This document shows, one piece after another, positions 6,199 to 13,365 of a DNA stretch of 22,590 nt. Made by a program: the position numbers and the translations under genes. The notes under the pieces were generated by a model. It was not told the origin of the DNA. It made no database searches and was given only the letters and a program-made list of their open reading frames with translations. The stretch is from Candidatus Liptonbacteria bacterium RIFOXYD1_FULL_36_11 (lineage in GTDB: Bacteria > Patescibacteriota > Minisyncoccia > UBA6257 > XYB1-36-10): NCBI GenBank assembly GCA_001821375.1, contig MHLG01000027.1:9151-31740 (forward strand). The letters run 5' to 3'. Each line of letters begins with the position of its first letter. Within the stretch, counting starts at the first letter, position 1.

Positions 6199-7281
6199 AT
6201 GGAATGGACTAAATTAAATTGCTCAAAAAATCAGGTGAATAAGGCAGGAGACGTACTCATTTCTTCCGGTAGCTCACAAGAGGAATTAAACAGTGCTATT
6301 GATGTTTTAACAAATTGGCGCTCATCCCATAGTTTCCCCTTACACACCTTCGCCGTAAGATTAAAGCGTGTTTCTAAGCAAATTGATTCATCGGCGATAG
6401 TTACTCGTCGTCTTAAGCGCGTTTCATCAATACTCAATAAACTCAAACGGGATCAGACGAGCAAGATGAAAATGTCAAGAATGCAAGATGTTGGCGGATG
6501 TAGATCGGTTTTACCAAGCATTGATAAAGTTAACAAGCTTGTTGAATTATATGAAAAAAGCAGGGGTCTAAAACATAAATTATCTAATAAAAAAGACTAC
6601 ATAAAAAATCCTAAACCAGATGGATATAGGAGCTTTCATTTAGTCTACAAATATTATAGTGATAAAAGTAAGGAATATGACGGGTTGTTAATTGAAATAC
6701 AAATTAGAACAAATCTTCAACATTATTGGGCTACAGCCGTTGAAACAGTAGACCATTTTACTAGACAAGCAATTAAATCCAACGAAGGAGAAAAAGAATG
6801 GATGGATTTCTTTAAATTGGTTAGTTCCGCATTTGCTAACATGGAAAAGACATCAGCAGTACCAAATACTCCTACCGATAAAAATGAATTACGGAAACAG
6901 ATACAGGTGCTGGCAAAACAATTAAAAGTTGTCAGAAAAATGAATGAGTGGGCAAAAATTCATAAGATTATTGAGAACTTTGAGAAAGGAGCAAAAGAAA
7001 AATTCGATTTTTATCTTTTGAATTTGGATCTTACGACAAAAGAATTAAAAATTTCAGCTTATAGAAAATCTCAAGAGGAATTTGCAAATTCAGAATATTC
7101 AAAACTTGAAGAAAGAATGTTAAAAGACAAAGAGGACAAAGATATAGTTCTTGTTTCGGCGGATACTACAAAAGAATTAAGAAAAGCTTACCCTAATTAT
7201 TTTTTAGATACCAAAGAATTTGTAAATAAATTGAGTGAATATTTCAAAGAAAGTGTGTTTGAAAATGATAAAGAAAAATAA
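6199..7281 (+). CDS. Stand-alone RelA/SpoT-domain nucleotide synthetase
   Basis: This 360-aa protein has a RelA/SpoT synthetase domain at about residues 35-205. It has MQDVGGCR with D97 (metal/catalytic Asp), KPDGYRSFH with the guanine-stacking Y143, and IEIQIRT with E166, followed by LQHYWATAVE. There is no HD hydrolase, TGS or ACT domain, so it is not a housekeeping Rel. The C-terminal ~150 residues are charged and helical and of unknown role. Start chosen at ATG 6199 rather than the upstream ATG 6160, which would overlap the nuclease gene: the MEWTKLNCSK beginning resembles the start I recall for this family. No Shine-Dalgarno site. Its position after the methyltransferase/nuclease pair suggests a defence or toxin role (some such enzymes modify tRNA or deplete ATP), but an alarmone synthetase is equally possible. 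No antitoxin-like gene is adjacent. Confidence 0.85.
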   Translation: MEWTKLNCSKNQVNKAGDVLISSGSSQEELNSAIDVLTNWRSSHSFPLHTFAVRLKRVSKQIDSSAIVTRRLKRVSSILNKLKRDQTSKMKMSRMQDVGGCRSVLPSIDKVNKLVELYEKSRGLKHKLSNKKDYIKNPKPDGYRSFHLVYKYYSDKSKEYDGLLIEIQIRTNLQHYWATAVETVDHFTRQAIKSNEGEKEWMDFFKLVSSAFANMEKTSAVPNTPTDKNELRKQIQVLAKQLKVVRKMNEWAKIHKIIENFEKGAKEKFDFYLLNLDLTTKELKISAYRKSQEEFANSEYSKLEERMLKDKEDKDIVLVSADTTKELRKAYPNYFLDTKEFVNKLSEYFKESVFENDKEK

Positions 7282-7327
7282 GCTTATCAAAAAATCCACC
7301 ATTATAAGCACGGCGGGGGCAGCAAAC

Positions 7328-7537
7328 TTATTTGATTGAATAATCAACTGCATTTTGTCCCTTATCTGATTTATGTTTCGGAACATCAAACCATTCGGGA
7401 TAAACTTTGAAGATAGCCCTTAATTCCTGTATAATTGGGTCAATAGTCTAGATAGTTAGCCGTTTTGCTCGATATTTCGGTTCTAACTTACGGACATCGT
7501 CACCGCCAAGTTTTACATTCAGCGAAATTGAAAGATG
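7328..7537 (-). pseudogene. Stop-interrupted remnant of an unidentified gene
   Basis: Reading the minus strand from ~7537, one frame gives LSISLNVKLGGDDVRKLEPK and then YRAKRLTI, an amber TAG at 7450-7448, then TIDPIIQELRAIFKVYPEWF and DVPKHKSDKGQNAVDYSIK before TAA at 7330-7328. Both halves are in the same frame and have protein-like composition, more so than neighbouring intergenic DNA, which suggests the 3' end of a decayed gene. The 5' part is missing, and the plus-strand gene at 7535 starts where it would continue. I do not recognise the family. Its base composition resembles that of the accessory island, so it probably belonged to it. Confidence 0.5.
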
Positions 7538-7897
7538 TTGCCTCAATATACAAAATATAAAAAAGGTTTGGGGGTGGTTTTGGGGGTTATATTAATTTTT
7601 GTAATTGCTTATCTTGCAGTTTTTGGTCGTGCTTTAAGCCAAAAGGAAAATCATATTGGAATAGTATTTGCATTACCAAAAGTAATTTTAGGTTCCGGGG
7701 TCGCGCGCATAGATGAAAAAACATATCTGTCCAAGAATTCAATTTCTTTTGTTCAAGTAATGGAAAAACAAGGATTTACTTATACCGAGCAGTTAGGTGC
7801 CAGTTATTTTTTTGAAAAGGATGAGGATAGTTATCTTTCAATAGGTAGAATGTATTCATCACATTTTATGGTATTTACTTATCCTACAAAAAATTAG
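7535..7897 (+). CDS. Small membrane-anchored protein, 120 aa, unknown
   Basis: I do not recognise this protein. A basic N-terminus (KYKK) is followed by one hydrophobic segment at about residues 11-31 (GVVLGVILIFVIAYLAVF), with the remainder (~90 residues) outside the membrane by the positive-inside rule. The outer part alternates short strands, is rich in aromatic residues and ends GRMYSSHFMVFTYPTKN. No lipobox Cys or catalytic motif is visible. No good ribosome site precedes the ATG, so the exact start is less certain. It is the first gene after the island and has no clear terminator behind it. Confidence 0.6.
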   Translation: MLPQYTKYKKGLGVVLGVILIFVIAYLAVFGRALSQKENHIGIVFALPKVILGSGVARIDEKTYLSKNSISFVQVMEKQGFTYTEQLGASYFFEKDEDSYLSIGRMYSSHFMVFTYPTKN

Positions 7898-7985
7898 CCT
7901 AAGCAATTTTGGTTTGGTTTTGGGGAAAAATTAGGGTAAAATTTTAGGGAAAAGTCGTAAGGTGAGATTTAAATTAGAAAATTAT

Positions 7986-7997
7986 TAAAATAAAAAT
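7986..7997 (+). promoter_or_regulatory. -10-like element of the cupin gene (leaderless geometry)
   Basis: TAAAAT at 7986-7991 followed by six A/T bases and then ATG at 7998. The -35 region shows no good match, and A/T richness makes chance occurrence likelier here than in the other cases. Confidence 0.4.
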
Positions 7998-8390
7998 ATG
8001 AAAGGATTTATTATAAATTTAGAGGAAAAAACTTTGGAAAATGATAATTTCAGGGAGGTGCTTTTTACTACTGATAAAAGTCAGTTAGTAGTGATGTCTT
8101 TGGAGCCGAAAGAAGAAATAGGAATGGAGACGCATGCCGAGCATGACCAGTTTATCAGAGTGGAAAAAGGAGAAGGAAAAGCGATATTAAATAGTGAGGA
8201 GTTTCCGCTTAAAGACGGGTCGGCGGTAGTGATTCCGGCAGGAACGGAACATAATATAGTAAATATATCGGATAGCGAAAAAATGAAACTTTATACCGTT
8301 TATACTCCCCCAGAACATCCGGATGGAACAATAAATAGAAACAAGCAGGAAGCGGAAGAGTGCGAAAAAAGAAATTCAAGCTTATCTTGA
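7998..8390 (+). CDS. Single-domain cupin protein
   Basis: This 130-aa protein is a one-domain cupin. Motif 1 is GMETHAEHDQFIRVEKGEG (residues ~42-60), with the two His and the Glu/Gln metal-site pattern altered to H-x2-H-D-Q. Motif 2 is around VIPAGTEHNIVN (~78-89), which supplies the third His. Small cupins of this type bind a metal and act as isomerases, dioxygenases or sensors; the substrate cannot be read from the sequence. The C-terminus is charged (EAEECEKRN). The next gene follows within 12 nt and probably shares the transcript. Confidence 0.85.
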   Translation: MKGFIINLEEKTLENDNFREVLFTTDKSQLVVMSLEPKEEIGMETHAEHDQFIRVEKGEGKAILNSEEFPLKDGSAVVIPAGTEHNIVNISDSEKMKLYTVYTPPEHPDGTINRNKQEAEECEKRNSSLS

Positions 8391-8401
8391 ATAATTTTAA
8401 A

Positions 8402-8701
8402 ATGAAAAATATAGTAAAAACGATTTATTTTACGGTGGGGTTGTCTTTTTTTACGGTGGCTTTAGTAGTTTCTACACAATTAAGAGCAGAGGAAAGTCTT
8501 TCTTTAAAATGCAGTTATCTTGACCCGATCACTATAGATGTTTTAGCACTTCTCGCAGCTTTATTTTTAGCAGGAGAAGGAATTTATAGAATTTACGAAC
8601 ATAAAAATTATTCTTTACCGAGACAGGCGACGAGAGCGATTCGGGTAGCCTTCGGATGCGCGATTATAACACTGCACATTATGCAGTTTTGGTATAAGTA
8701 A
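8402..8701 (+). CDS. Small two-helix membrane protein, unknown
   Basis: 99 aa from ATG 8402, chosen because the upstream ATG at 8360 would overlap the cupin gene by 31 nt and add a basic leader with no ribosome site. Predicted hydrophobic segments are ~residues 7-26 (YFTVGLSFFTVALVVSTQL) and ~45-62 (IDVLALLAALFLAGEGIYRI), with a third weaker one near the C-terminus (VAFGCAIITLHIMQFW). No conserved motif is recognised. It is likely co-transcribed with the cupin gene and ends at a terminator. Confidence 0.6.
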   Translation: MKNIVKTIYFTVGLSFFTVALVVSTQLRAEESLSLKCSYLDPITIDVLALLAALFLAGEGIYRIYEHKNYSLPRQATRAIRVAFGCAIITLHIMQFWYK

Positions 8702-8735
8702 AAAAGAGTAGAAAATACGAGAGAGTTTTTATAAT

Positions 8736-8770
8736 AAATGCGCCACGACAAAATCGGGGTGTATTTTTTT
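8736..8770 (+). terminator. Terminator of the cupin/membrane-protein unit
   Basis: A 13-bp stem (8736-8748 with 8754-8766) containing two G-U pairs and one mismatch, a 5-nt loop, then T to 8770. The T-run overlaps the stop codon of the convergent MFS gene. Confidence 0.6.
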
Positions 8771-9341
8771 AAAATAATTTTTTTTGCCGTGATTTTTTTT
8801 CAAGGAAAAAAAGTATGAGGCCGCCGATTATAGAGAGAATGCCGACCAAGGTAAAAGTATAAACAAAGCCAAAAAATTGAGCAATAATAGCACCAATAGC
8901 GGCGGAGATGGCGTAGCCGATACTAACAGAAGTTGAGTAAACGCTCCACTCAAAGCTTTCCCTATTTTTATCAAGATTAATACTCCACAAGCCAAGCCAA
9001 GTAGGAAAAGCAAGTCCACTTCCTACTCCGTGGATGATTTGGGCTAAAAAAATAAAGGAAATGCTTTTTGCAAAAATAAAAAAGAAAGGGACGGTAGAGA
9101 CTAAAAGAGTGCCGAGAATAAGCCATTTGGTTTTATTTTTTGTTTTATCAACATAAATAGAGAAAGGAAGCTGAACAAGAGATTTTGTAATAAGGAAAAC
9201 AGTGCTGGCGATACCAGCGGTGGCGATAGTGCCACCAATAAGATTTTCTTTTATAAAAATAGCGAGAATTGGATCCATTAAACCAAAACCGGTTATTAAA
9301 AAAATATCGGAGAGCATTAAAAGTTTAAGAATACGATTCAT
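8769..9341 (-). CDS. Half-length MFS-type membrane protein (6 TM)
   Basis: A 190-aa MFS-like protein with six hydrophobic segments, corresponding to one half of a usual 12-TM (~400 aa) transporter. The loop between TM2 and TM3 carries the MFS motif-A-like stretch (SIYVDKTKNKTKW, the D-K/R-x-x-x-K/R pattern). TM4 has GVGSGLAFPTW and TM5 has the glycine-rich TSVSIGYAISAAIGA. The ending KKSRQKKLF is a normal cytoplasmic tail rather than a random break. It may work as a homodimer, or be a stable remnant; transport substrate unknown. The start is supported by TATAAT (9354-9349) placed 7 nt before the ATG. It is divergent from the DedA gene. Confidence 0.85.
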   Translation of the reverse strand: MNRILKLLMLSDIFLITGFGLMDPILAIFIKENLIGGTIATAGIASTVFLITKSLVQLPFSIYVDKTKNKTKWLILGTLLVSTVPFFFIFAKSISFIFLAQIIHGVGSGLAFPTWLGLWSINLDKNRESFEWSVYSTSVSIGYAISAAIGAIIAQFFGFVYTFTLVGILSIIGGLILFFLEKKSRQKKLF

Positions 9342-9354
9342 TGGTTTTATTATA
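9342..9354 (-). promoter_or_regulatory. -10 element of the MFS gene (leaderless geometry)
   Basis: Minus strand TATAAT at 9354-9349, a perfect consensus hexamer, with a 7-nt gap to the ATG at 9341. The -35 is weak (TTATCT at 17 nt). Confidence 0.6.
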
Positions 9355-9402
9355 ACCTGATTTTGTAAAGAAGATAAGATTTTAAAGGAAGTAGAAACAA
9401 AC

Positions 9403-9414
9403 TATAATGTTTTA
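9403..9414 (+). promoter_or_regulatory. -10 element of the DedA gene (leaderless geometry)
   Basis: TATAAT at 9403-9408, a perfect consensus hexamer, with a 6-nt gap to the ATG at 9415. No Shine-Dalgarno site lies in the gap. Confidence 0.6.
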
Positions 9415-10029
9415 ATGAGCTGGGAAATTATTTTAGAGGCTATAAAAAATAATACAGAATGGGGATATTTTTTTGCTTTTGCTATTTCTTTTTTGGAATC
9501 ACTGGCATTTGTGGGATTGGCCGTACCGGGAGGAAATTTAGCGTTGGTGATGGGAATTTCAACGGCTTATCATTTTTTTGGATTTTGGACAATGATTTTA
9601 ATATCCACTTTAGGGGCGATTTTTGGAGATGTTGCTAGTTTTTATTTTGGAAAATGGTCGGTAAAATTTTTCCGGCCGGACAGCAAAATATTAAATTTAA
9701 AATATTTAAATAGAGGGGAAGAGTTTTTTATCCGGCATGGGGGAAAAAGTGTTTTTTTGGGAAGATTCGCCGGACCGATACGCCCGATAATCCCCTATAT
9801 CGCCGGGCTTTTTTCGATGAGTTTTAGATGGTTTATGTTTTATAACATAACAAGCGCTTTTTTATGGTCGCTTTTATTTATAGGAGGGGGATATTTTGGA
9901 GGACACTCATGGAAAATGATTAATAACTGGTCGATGAAAATAGTGCTTTTTGTGTTTCCGACTTTAGTGGTGGTAATAGTAGGTTTTTTATTAAAGAAAA
10001 AAAACGGAAAGTTTGGAAAAGAGCGGTGA
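9415..10029 (+). CDS. DedA-family (SNARE-associated/VTT) membrane protein
   Basis: This 204-aa DedA-family integral membrane protein belongs to a group tied to lipid carrier recycling (undecaprenyl phosphate or phospholipid flipping) and membrane homeostasis. Family signatures are present: FLESLAFVGLAVPGG near residues 26-40 (re-entrant loop, E then P), GAIFGDVASFYFGK near 66-79, and FLGRFAGPIRPIIPYIAG near 113-130 followed by the aromatic FRWFMFYNITSAFLW helix. A final TM (~180-195) ends in a basic tail. Length matches the family (about 200-220 aa). It is a single transcription unit with its own -10 box and a long terminator. Confidence 0.95.
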   Translation: MSWEIILEAIKNNTEWGYFFAFAISFLESLAFVGLAVPGGNLALVMGISTAYHFFGFWTMILISTLGAIFGDVASFYFGKWSVKFFRPDSKILNLKYLNRGEEFFIRHGGKSVFLGRFAGPIRPIIPYIAGLFSMSFRWFMFYNITSAFLWSLLFIGGGYFGGHSWKMINNWSMKIVLFVFPTLVVVIVGFLLKKKNGKFGKER

Positions 10030-10031
10030 AG

Positions 10032-10068
10032 AAAACAAAAAAACGGATTGAGTCCGTTTTTTTGTTTT
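10032..10068. terminator. Bidirectional terminator between DedA and the secreted-repeat gene
   Basis: A perfect 16-bp inverted repeat (10032-10047 with 10053-10068) around a 5-nt loop, core ACGGA/TCCGT, with an A-run on one side and a T-run on the other. It can terminate both the DedA gene (plus) and the gene ending at 10091 (minus). Confidence 0.85.
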
Positions 10069-10090
10069 TTGAGAAATTGGTTTTAAAACT

Positions 10091-10696
10091 TTAGTTTTGA
10101 CTTGCCGCCGGGGCCGCTTTATGCAAGCGCCCACCGCCAAAGCCCATACCTATTCCCCTTTTTAACCCAAGCTCCTCAAAAATCGCTTTAGCTTCATCAG
10201 CTTTTCCCTCACTTAAAAGCTTGTGAGCTTCAGTAAATTTAGAGAAGTTTTCCGCAGTAATAGTTTCAGTAATTTTATTATTATCCATCAGACTTTTCCA
10301 GGTGTTATAATCGTTGTTTTCAATAGCGTTTTTTATAGCAGTGAAATTAGCTTGATTTTCTGGTTTCTTTTTCATTTCACCTTTAAAGCCAAAACCGCGA
10401 CCAACTCCCAATTCTTTAAGAGTGGCTTCTCCTTCTTTAATTTTTAATAGAGCATTCGCATATTGGGAGAAGTTTTGTTCGTTAATAACTTCTGCAACTT
10501 TTTGACCGGAGACAAGCGATTGCCAAGCGCTATAATTTTTGCTTTCTATAGCTTTTTCTACAGCTATAAAGTCAGCGGATGGAACAGCTTGGCCATTTCC
10601 ACTATTTTGCCCAGAAGCAAATACTTGCGGCAGAATAAAAGCGGAAATAACCATAAGACTAGCTCCTAAGGTGATGAAAATTTCTTTTTTATTCAT
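10091..10696 (-). CDS. Secreted protein with two tandem ~75-aa repeats
   Basis: 201 aa with an N-terminal signal peptide or anchor (basic NKK, hydrophobic to about residue 25, then FASG), so exported. The mature part holds two similar units, ~residues 41-100 and ~115-178. The first reads FIAVEKAIESKNYSAWQSL and the second FTAIKNAIENNDYNTWKSLM; each continues with a KVAEVINEQNFSQY- or KITETITAENFSKF-type helix, a helix with EG, and ends in LGVGRGFGF or LGLKRGIGMGFGG. All-helical repeats are likely. The function is unknown. It lies directly downstream of an ECF sigma factor and membrane protein, and behind two promoter-like elements, so it may be a target of that sigma factor. It ends at the bidirectional terminator. 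Confidence 0.8.
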   Translation of the reverse strand: MNKKEIFITLGASLMVISAFILPQVFASGQNSGNGQAVPSADFIAVEKAIESKNYSAWQSLVSGQKVAEVINEQNFSQYANALLKIKEGEATLKELGVGRGFGFKGEMKKKPENQANFTAIKNAIENNDYNTWKSLMDNNKITETITAENFSKFTEAHKLLSEGKADEAKAIFEELGLKRGIGMGFGGGRLHKAAPAASQN

Positions 10697-10705
10697 TATT
10701 ATTTT

Positions 10706-10770
10706 TTTATAAATTAATTGTAAAAGCGCGCTGTCATTTATTTATACGCCAGACAAATTTTTTTCTGTCA
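10706..10770 (-). promoter_or_regulatory. Tandem promoter-like elements before the secreted-repeat gene
   Basis: Two copies of the same arrangement occur on the minus strand. One is TGACAG (10770-10765), 18 nt, TATAAA (10746-10741). The other is TGACAG (10736-10731), 19 nt, TATAAA (10711-10706). In both the TGACAG is preceded by AAT or AAA-T (AATGACAG). The second TATAAA is 9 nt before the ATG. The upstream copy overlaps the end of the preceding gene. Confidence 0.5.
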
Positions 10771-11514
10771 TTAATTTATTAGCATTTTCAACTTGGGCCT
10801 GATTATTTTTAGCGGAAGTGGAGGAGCGCCGATTTTACCGGGGCGAATTTCTTCTGCGGAAAAAGAGTTAGAGCCAGTTTGTTCGCCGATAAATCTAGCA
10901 GGTACTCCTATTTTAACAATGTCGGTTTCTTCACATAAAGAAGAACAATTTACTTCCCAGACTTTTTTATTCCGGTCAATAATTTTTACAGTTCCATCTT
11001 CTTTGGAAATCACTAAACCGTTTAAAAGACCATTTTCAGGGTCATTCCAGACGGTGCGGTGAAAACCAGCTATTTTTCCGTAAGTGGGATAGTTTTCAAA
11101 AAGAGCGTCATCAAGAACTTCGCCAGCTTTAATTAAGGAAAGACTGGCGCCAAGAAGAGCGCTTAATAAAATACTTAAGCCGACAATAAGAGTGGGAGTA
11201 AAGCGATAGCCGTGTTTGGTGTGATGAAAATTAATAATAGCTAAAAACAAGAAAAAGGAGAGGGAGGCAATCCAAAAATAAGGCAGGAGTTCAAGAGTAA
11301 AGCTCCAAGGGCCATGATGCAGGTAGCGATAGATATCCCAATCGCTTTCCCTTAAAACAAAGAAGATGACACTAAAAGATAAACTGCCAAAAACAATAGT
11401 AAAAGCAAAAAAGCCCCAATAAGCCCAGTCTGTAAGGAAAAATTTCCATTTCGGTTCGGGGGTTATTTTTTCTTCTTTTATTTTTTCTAAAGTTTTTTTA
11501 GCTATTTCCGCCAT
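10771..11514 (-). CDS. Membrane protein paired with ECF sigma factor (putative anti-sigma)
   Basis: 247 aa: a cytoplasmic N-terminus (~30 charged residues), three clear TM segments (~31-55, 72-93, 105-128) and a ~115-residue soluble C-terminal domain. That domain has alternating strands (GTVKIIDRNKKVWEVNC, then VGVPARFIGEQ-like strands and EIRPG), which looks like a small beta-barrel. It overlaps the end of the sigma gene by 17 nt, so the two are translationally coupled. In ECF systems the gene overlapping the sigma factor is usually the membrane anti-sigma, hence the call. No zinc HxxxCxxC anti-sigma motif is present, so this is inferred from context only. Confidence 0.7.
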   Translation of the reverse strand: MAEIAKKTLEKIKEEKITPEPKWKFFLTDWAYWGFFAFTIVFGSLSFSVIFFVLRESDWDIYRYLHHGPWSFTLELLPYFWIASLSFFLFLAIINFHHTKHGYRFTPTLIVGLSILLSALLGASLSLIKAGEVLDDALFENYPTYGKIAGFHRTVWNDPENGLLNGLVISKEDGTVKIIDRNKKVWEVNCSSLCEETDIVKIGVPARFIGEQTGSNSFSAEEIRPGKIGAPPLPLKIIRPKLKMLIN

Positions 11515-12070
11515 ATTTTTCTAAACTTATTTTTTTAAATTGTTTTTTAGCGCGGCTAATTAAAGTGGCAACTGTGCCGACTGGTTTTTTTATAATATCA
11601 GAAATTTCCTCATAACTTTTATCTTCTAGAAATTTAAGAATAAGAGCTTCGCGATAATTTTCTTTTAAGGATTGAATTATTTCTCTAGCCCTTTCCGCAG
11701 AATGCTTTTTTTCCATTTCTTTTTCTAAATCAATATCGGAGGAAATTTTTTCCAAATCTTCTTCGTTATAAGTATTAAAGATTTTAGGATTGTGTTTTCT
11801 TAAAAAGCTAACACTTTCATTATGGGCAATACGATAAGCCCAAGAGGAAAATTTTAAACTAGGATCAAAGCCGTTAAGATTTTTGTATATTTTTAAAAAA
11901 GTTTCCTGCAAAACATCTTCAGCGTCTTCACGCGAAAAGAAAAAAGCGCGGGAAAGATAACGAAGCAATCTATCTTCATAACGACTCAAGAGACAATAAA
12001 AAAAATCCTGATCTTTTAAAGACAGGGAGGCAAGTTCTTCATCGGTTTTACTCTCGCACTTTTCAGGCAT
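11498..12070 (-). CDS. ECF-type RNA polymerase sigma factor
   Basis: 190 aa, normal for sigma-70 group IV. Region 2 covers ~24-92: DAEDVLQETFLKIYKNL (region 2.2 core-binding) and FSSWAYRIAHNESVSFLRK (2.3-2.4, -10 recognition). A charged linker (~93-125) is followed by region 4 (~130-180) with a helix-turn-helix: LEDKSYEEISDIIKKPVGTV then ATLISRAKKQFKK. It directs RNA polymerase to a dedicated regulon, typically envelope stress. It is the first gene of a three-gene cluster with a membrane partner and a secreted protein. The upstream region has TATATTATAGT and two TAAAAT boxes close to the ATG but no obvious ECF -35 (AAC) motif. Confidence 0.95.
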   Translation of the reverse strand: MPEKCESKTDEELASLSLKDQDFFYCLLSRYEDRLLRYLSRAFFFSREDAEDVLQETFLKIYKNLNGFDPSLKFSSWAYRIAHNESVSFLRKHNPKIFNTYNEEDLEKISSDIDLEKEMEKKHSAERAREIIQSLKENYREALILKFLEDKSYEEISDIIKKPVGTVATLISRAKKQFKKISLEKYGGNS

Positions 12071-12119
12071 AGGATTTTAAAATTTTAAGATTACTATAAT
12101 ATATACGCAAAAAATGTTG

Positions 12120-13352
12120 TTAGACTTTCAAATTCCTAAGGGAGCGGTGATAAGAGATGGCAAAACGGTGAGCTTCATCACGGAGACAGATGAGTGTTTT
12201 TTTTATAGAAGAAACTGAAATTATTAATTTTTTATCCTGAAAACCAAAAACCAGGCGATTGTTTTTACGATTTTTTCCTTTAGCAATTCCGACAACCGGG
12301 ATTTTAAGATTTAAAGTTTGAAGAATTTTTTTAGCAACATTAATTTGACCAAGACCGCCGTCAACAAGAATTAAATCCGGATAAGGCCAAGTGTTATGAA
12401 ATCGGCGAGTTAAAATTTCTGAAATCATAGCGACATCGTTTATTTGGTTTAAAGAGCGGATTTTAAATTTGCGGTATTCTTTTTTTGCTGGTTCCAGATT
12501 TTCAAAAACAGCCATACTGCCAGCAGAGGAAGTACCACTGATGTTTGAGATGTCATAGCCTTCTATTCTCCTAAATTTTACTTTAGTTTTATAAAAATCA
12601 GGAAATTTTTCAGTTTCAAGTAAGGCAACATCTTGAATATGCTCAAGTTTGGATATTTTATTTCTAACAGCAGCGGCGGTTTCAAATTTTTCATGTTTGG
12701 AAAGTTCGACCATTTCTTTTTTTAATTTTTTAAGGAGAGTTGGTTTTTTACCGGCAAAAAGAAGACGGATGCTATTAATAGTTTTTCCGTATTTAGAGGA
12801 AGTGATAGTGTTAACGCAGATGCCGGGGCAGTAGCCAAGTTGATAATAAAAACATGGCTTATCTGCTTTCGGCTCACAATTACTCCAAGAAAATATTTTA
12901 CGGATAATATGAAGAATGGACTCTAAAATTTTTCGGCTGGAAAAAGGACCAAAAATGTCAAGAAAATCTGTTTCTTTATAATTAGTTTTAAGCTCTAAAC
13001 CACGAATTAAAAGAAGTTTGGGAAATTTATCTTTTGTAACAGCAAGATAAATCCAGCTTTTATCGCTTTTTTCCTTAATGTTAAATTTCGGTTGGATTTT
13101 TTTGATAAGAGTGGCTTCAATAATAGCGGCTTCCAAAACAGAGCTGGCAGTTTTAAAATCAATGGAATAAATTTCAGAAACAAGAAGTTCAATGCGAGCT
13201 TCGTGAGCTTTTTCAAAATAAGACGAAACGCGATGTTTTAGAGAAGTCGCTTTGCCGACGTAAATAACTTCTCCTTCTTTATTTTTCATCAAATAAACGC
13301 CGGGAGAGTCGGGTAAAGATTTTTTTAATTTTATGCTTTTAGGAACAGGCAT
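12120..13352 (-). CDS. uvrC: UvrC excinuclease subunit, lacking C-terminal HhH domain
   Basis: UvrC makes both incisions around a UvrB-marked lesion. The N-terminal GIY-YIG 3'-nuclease is seen (GVYLMKNKEG then VIYVGKATSLKHR). The central UVR motif that contacts UvrB is EKFETAAAVRNKISKLEHI. The RNase H-like 5'-nuclease has Asp in GYDISNISG, Asp in LILVDGGLGQIN and His in AHRFAISYHR. A cysteine cluster sits between them (SNCEPKADKPCFYYQLGYC). The product ends right after the nuclease domain: about 410 aa versus ~600, so the helix-hairpin-helix pair is absent. ATG 13352 is preferred over TTG 13361. It lies 13 nt after uvrA, same operon. Confidence 0.93.
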   Translation of the reverse strand: MPVPKSIKLKKSLPDSPGVYLMKNKEGEVIYVGKATSLKHRVSSYFEKAHEARIELLVSEIYSIDFKTASSVLEAAIIEATLIKKIQPKFNIKEKSDKSWIYLAVTKDKFPKLLLIRGLELKTNYKETDFLDIFGPFSSRKILESILHIIRKIFSWSNCEPKADKPCFYYQLGYCPGICVNTITSSKYGKTINSIRLLFAGKKPTLLKKLKKEMVELSKHEKFETAAAVRNKISKLEHIQDVALLETEKFPDFYKTKVKFRRIEGYDISNISGTSSAGSMAVFENLEPAKKEYRKFKIRSLNQINDVAMISEILTRRFHNTWPYPDLILVDGGLGQINVAKKILQTLNLKIPVVGIAKGKNRKNNRLVFGFQDKKLIISVSSIKKTLICLRDEAHRFAISYHRSLRNLKV

Positions 13353-13365
13353 TTTAAGCAAAAAA

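Noticed and set aside
7282..7320. Inverted repeat GCTTAT...ATAAGC after the RelA/SpoT gene
   Set aside because: Six A/T-rich base pairs around a 17-nt loop and no T-run; not a convincing terminator.
13007..13216. Frames antisense or out of phase to uvrC, uvrA, infB and uvrB
   Set aside because: Shadows of strongly conserved genes; none has a start signal or family motif.
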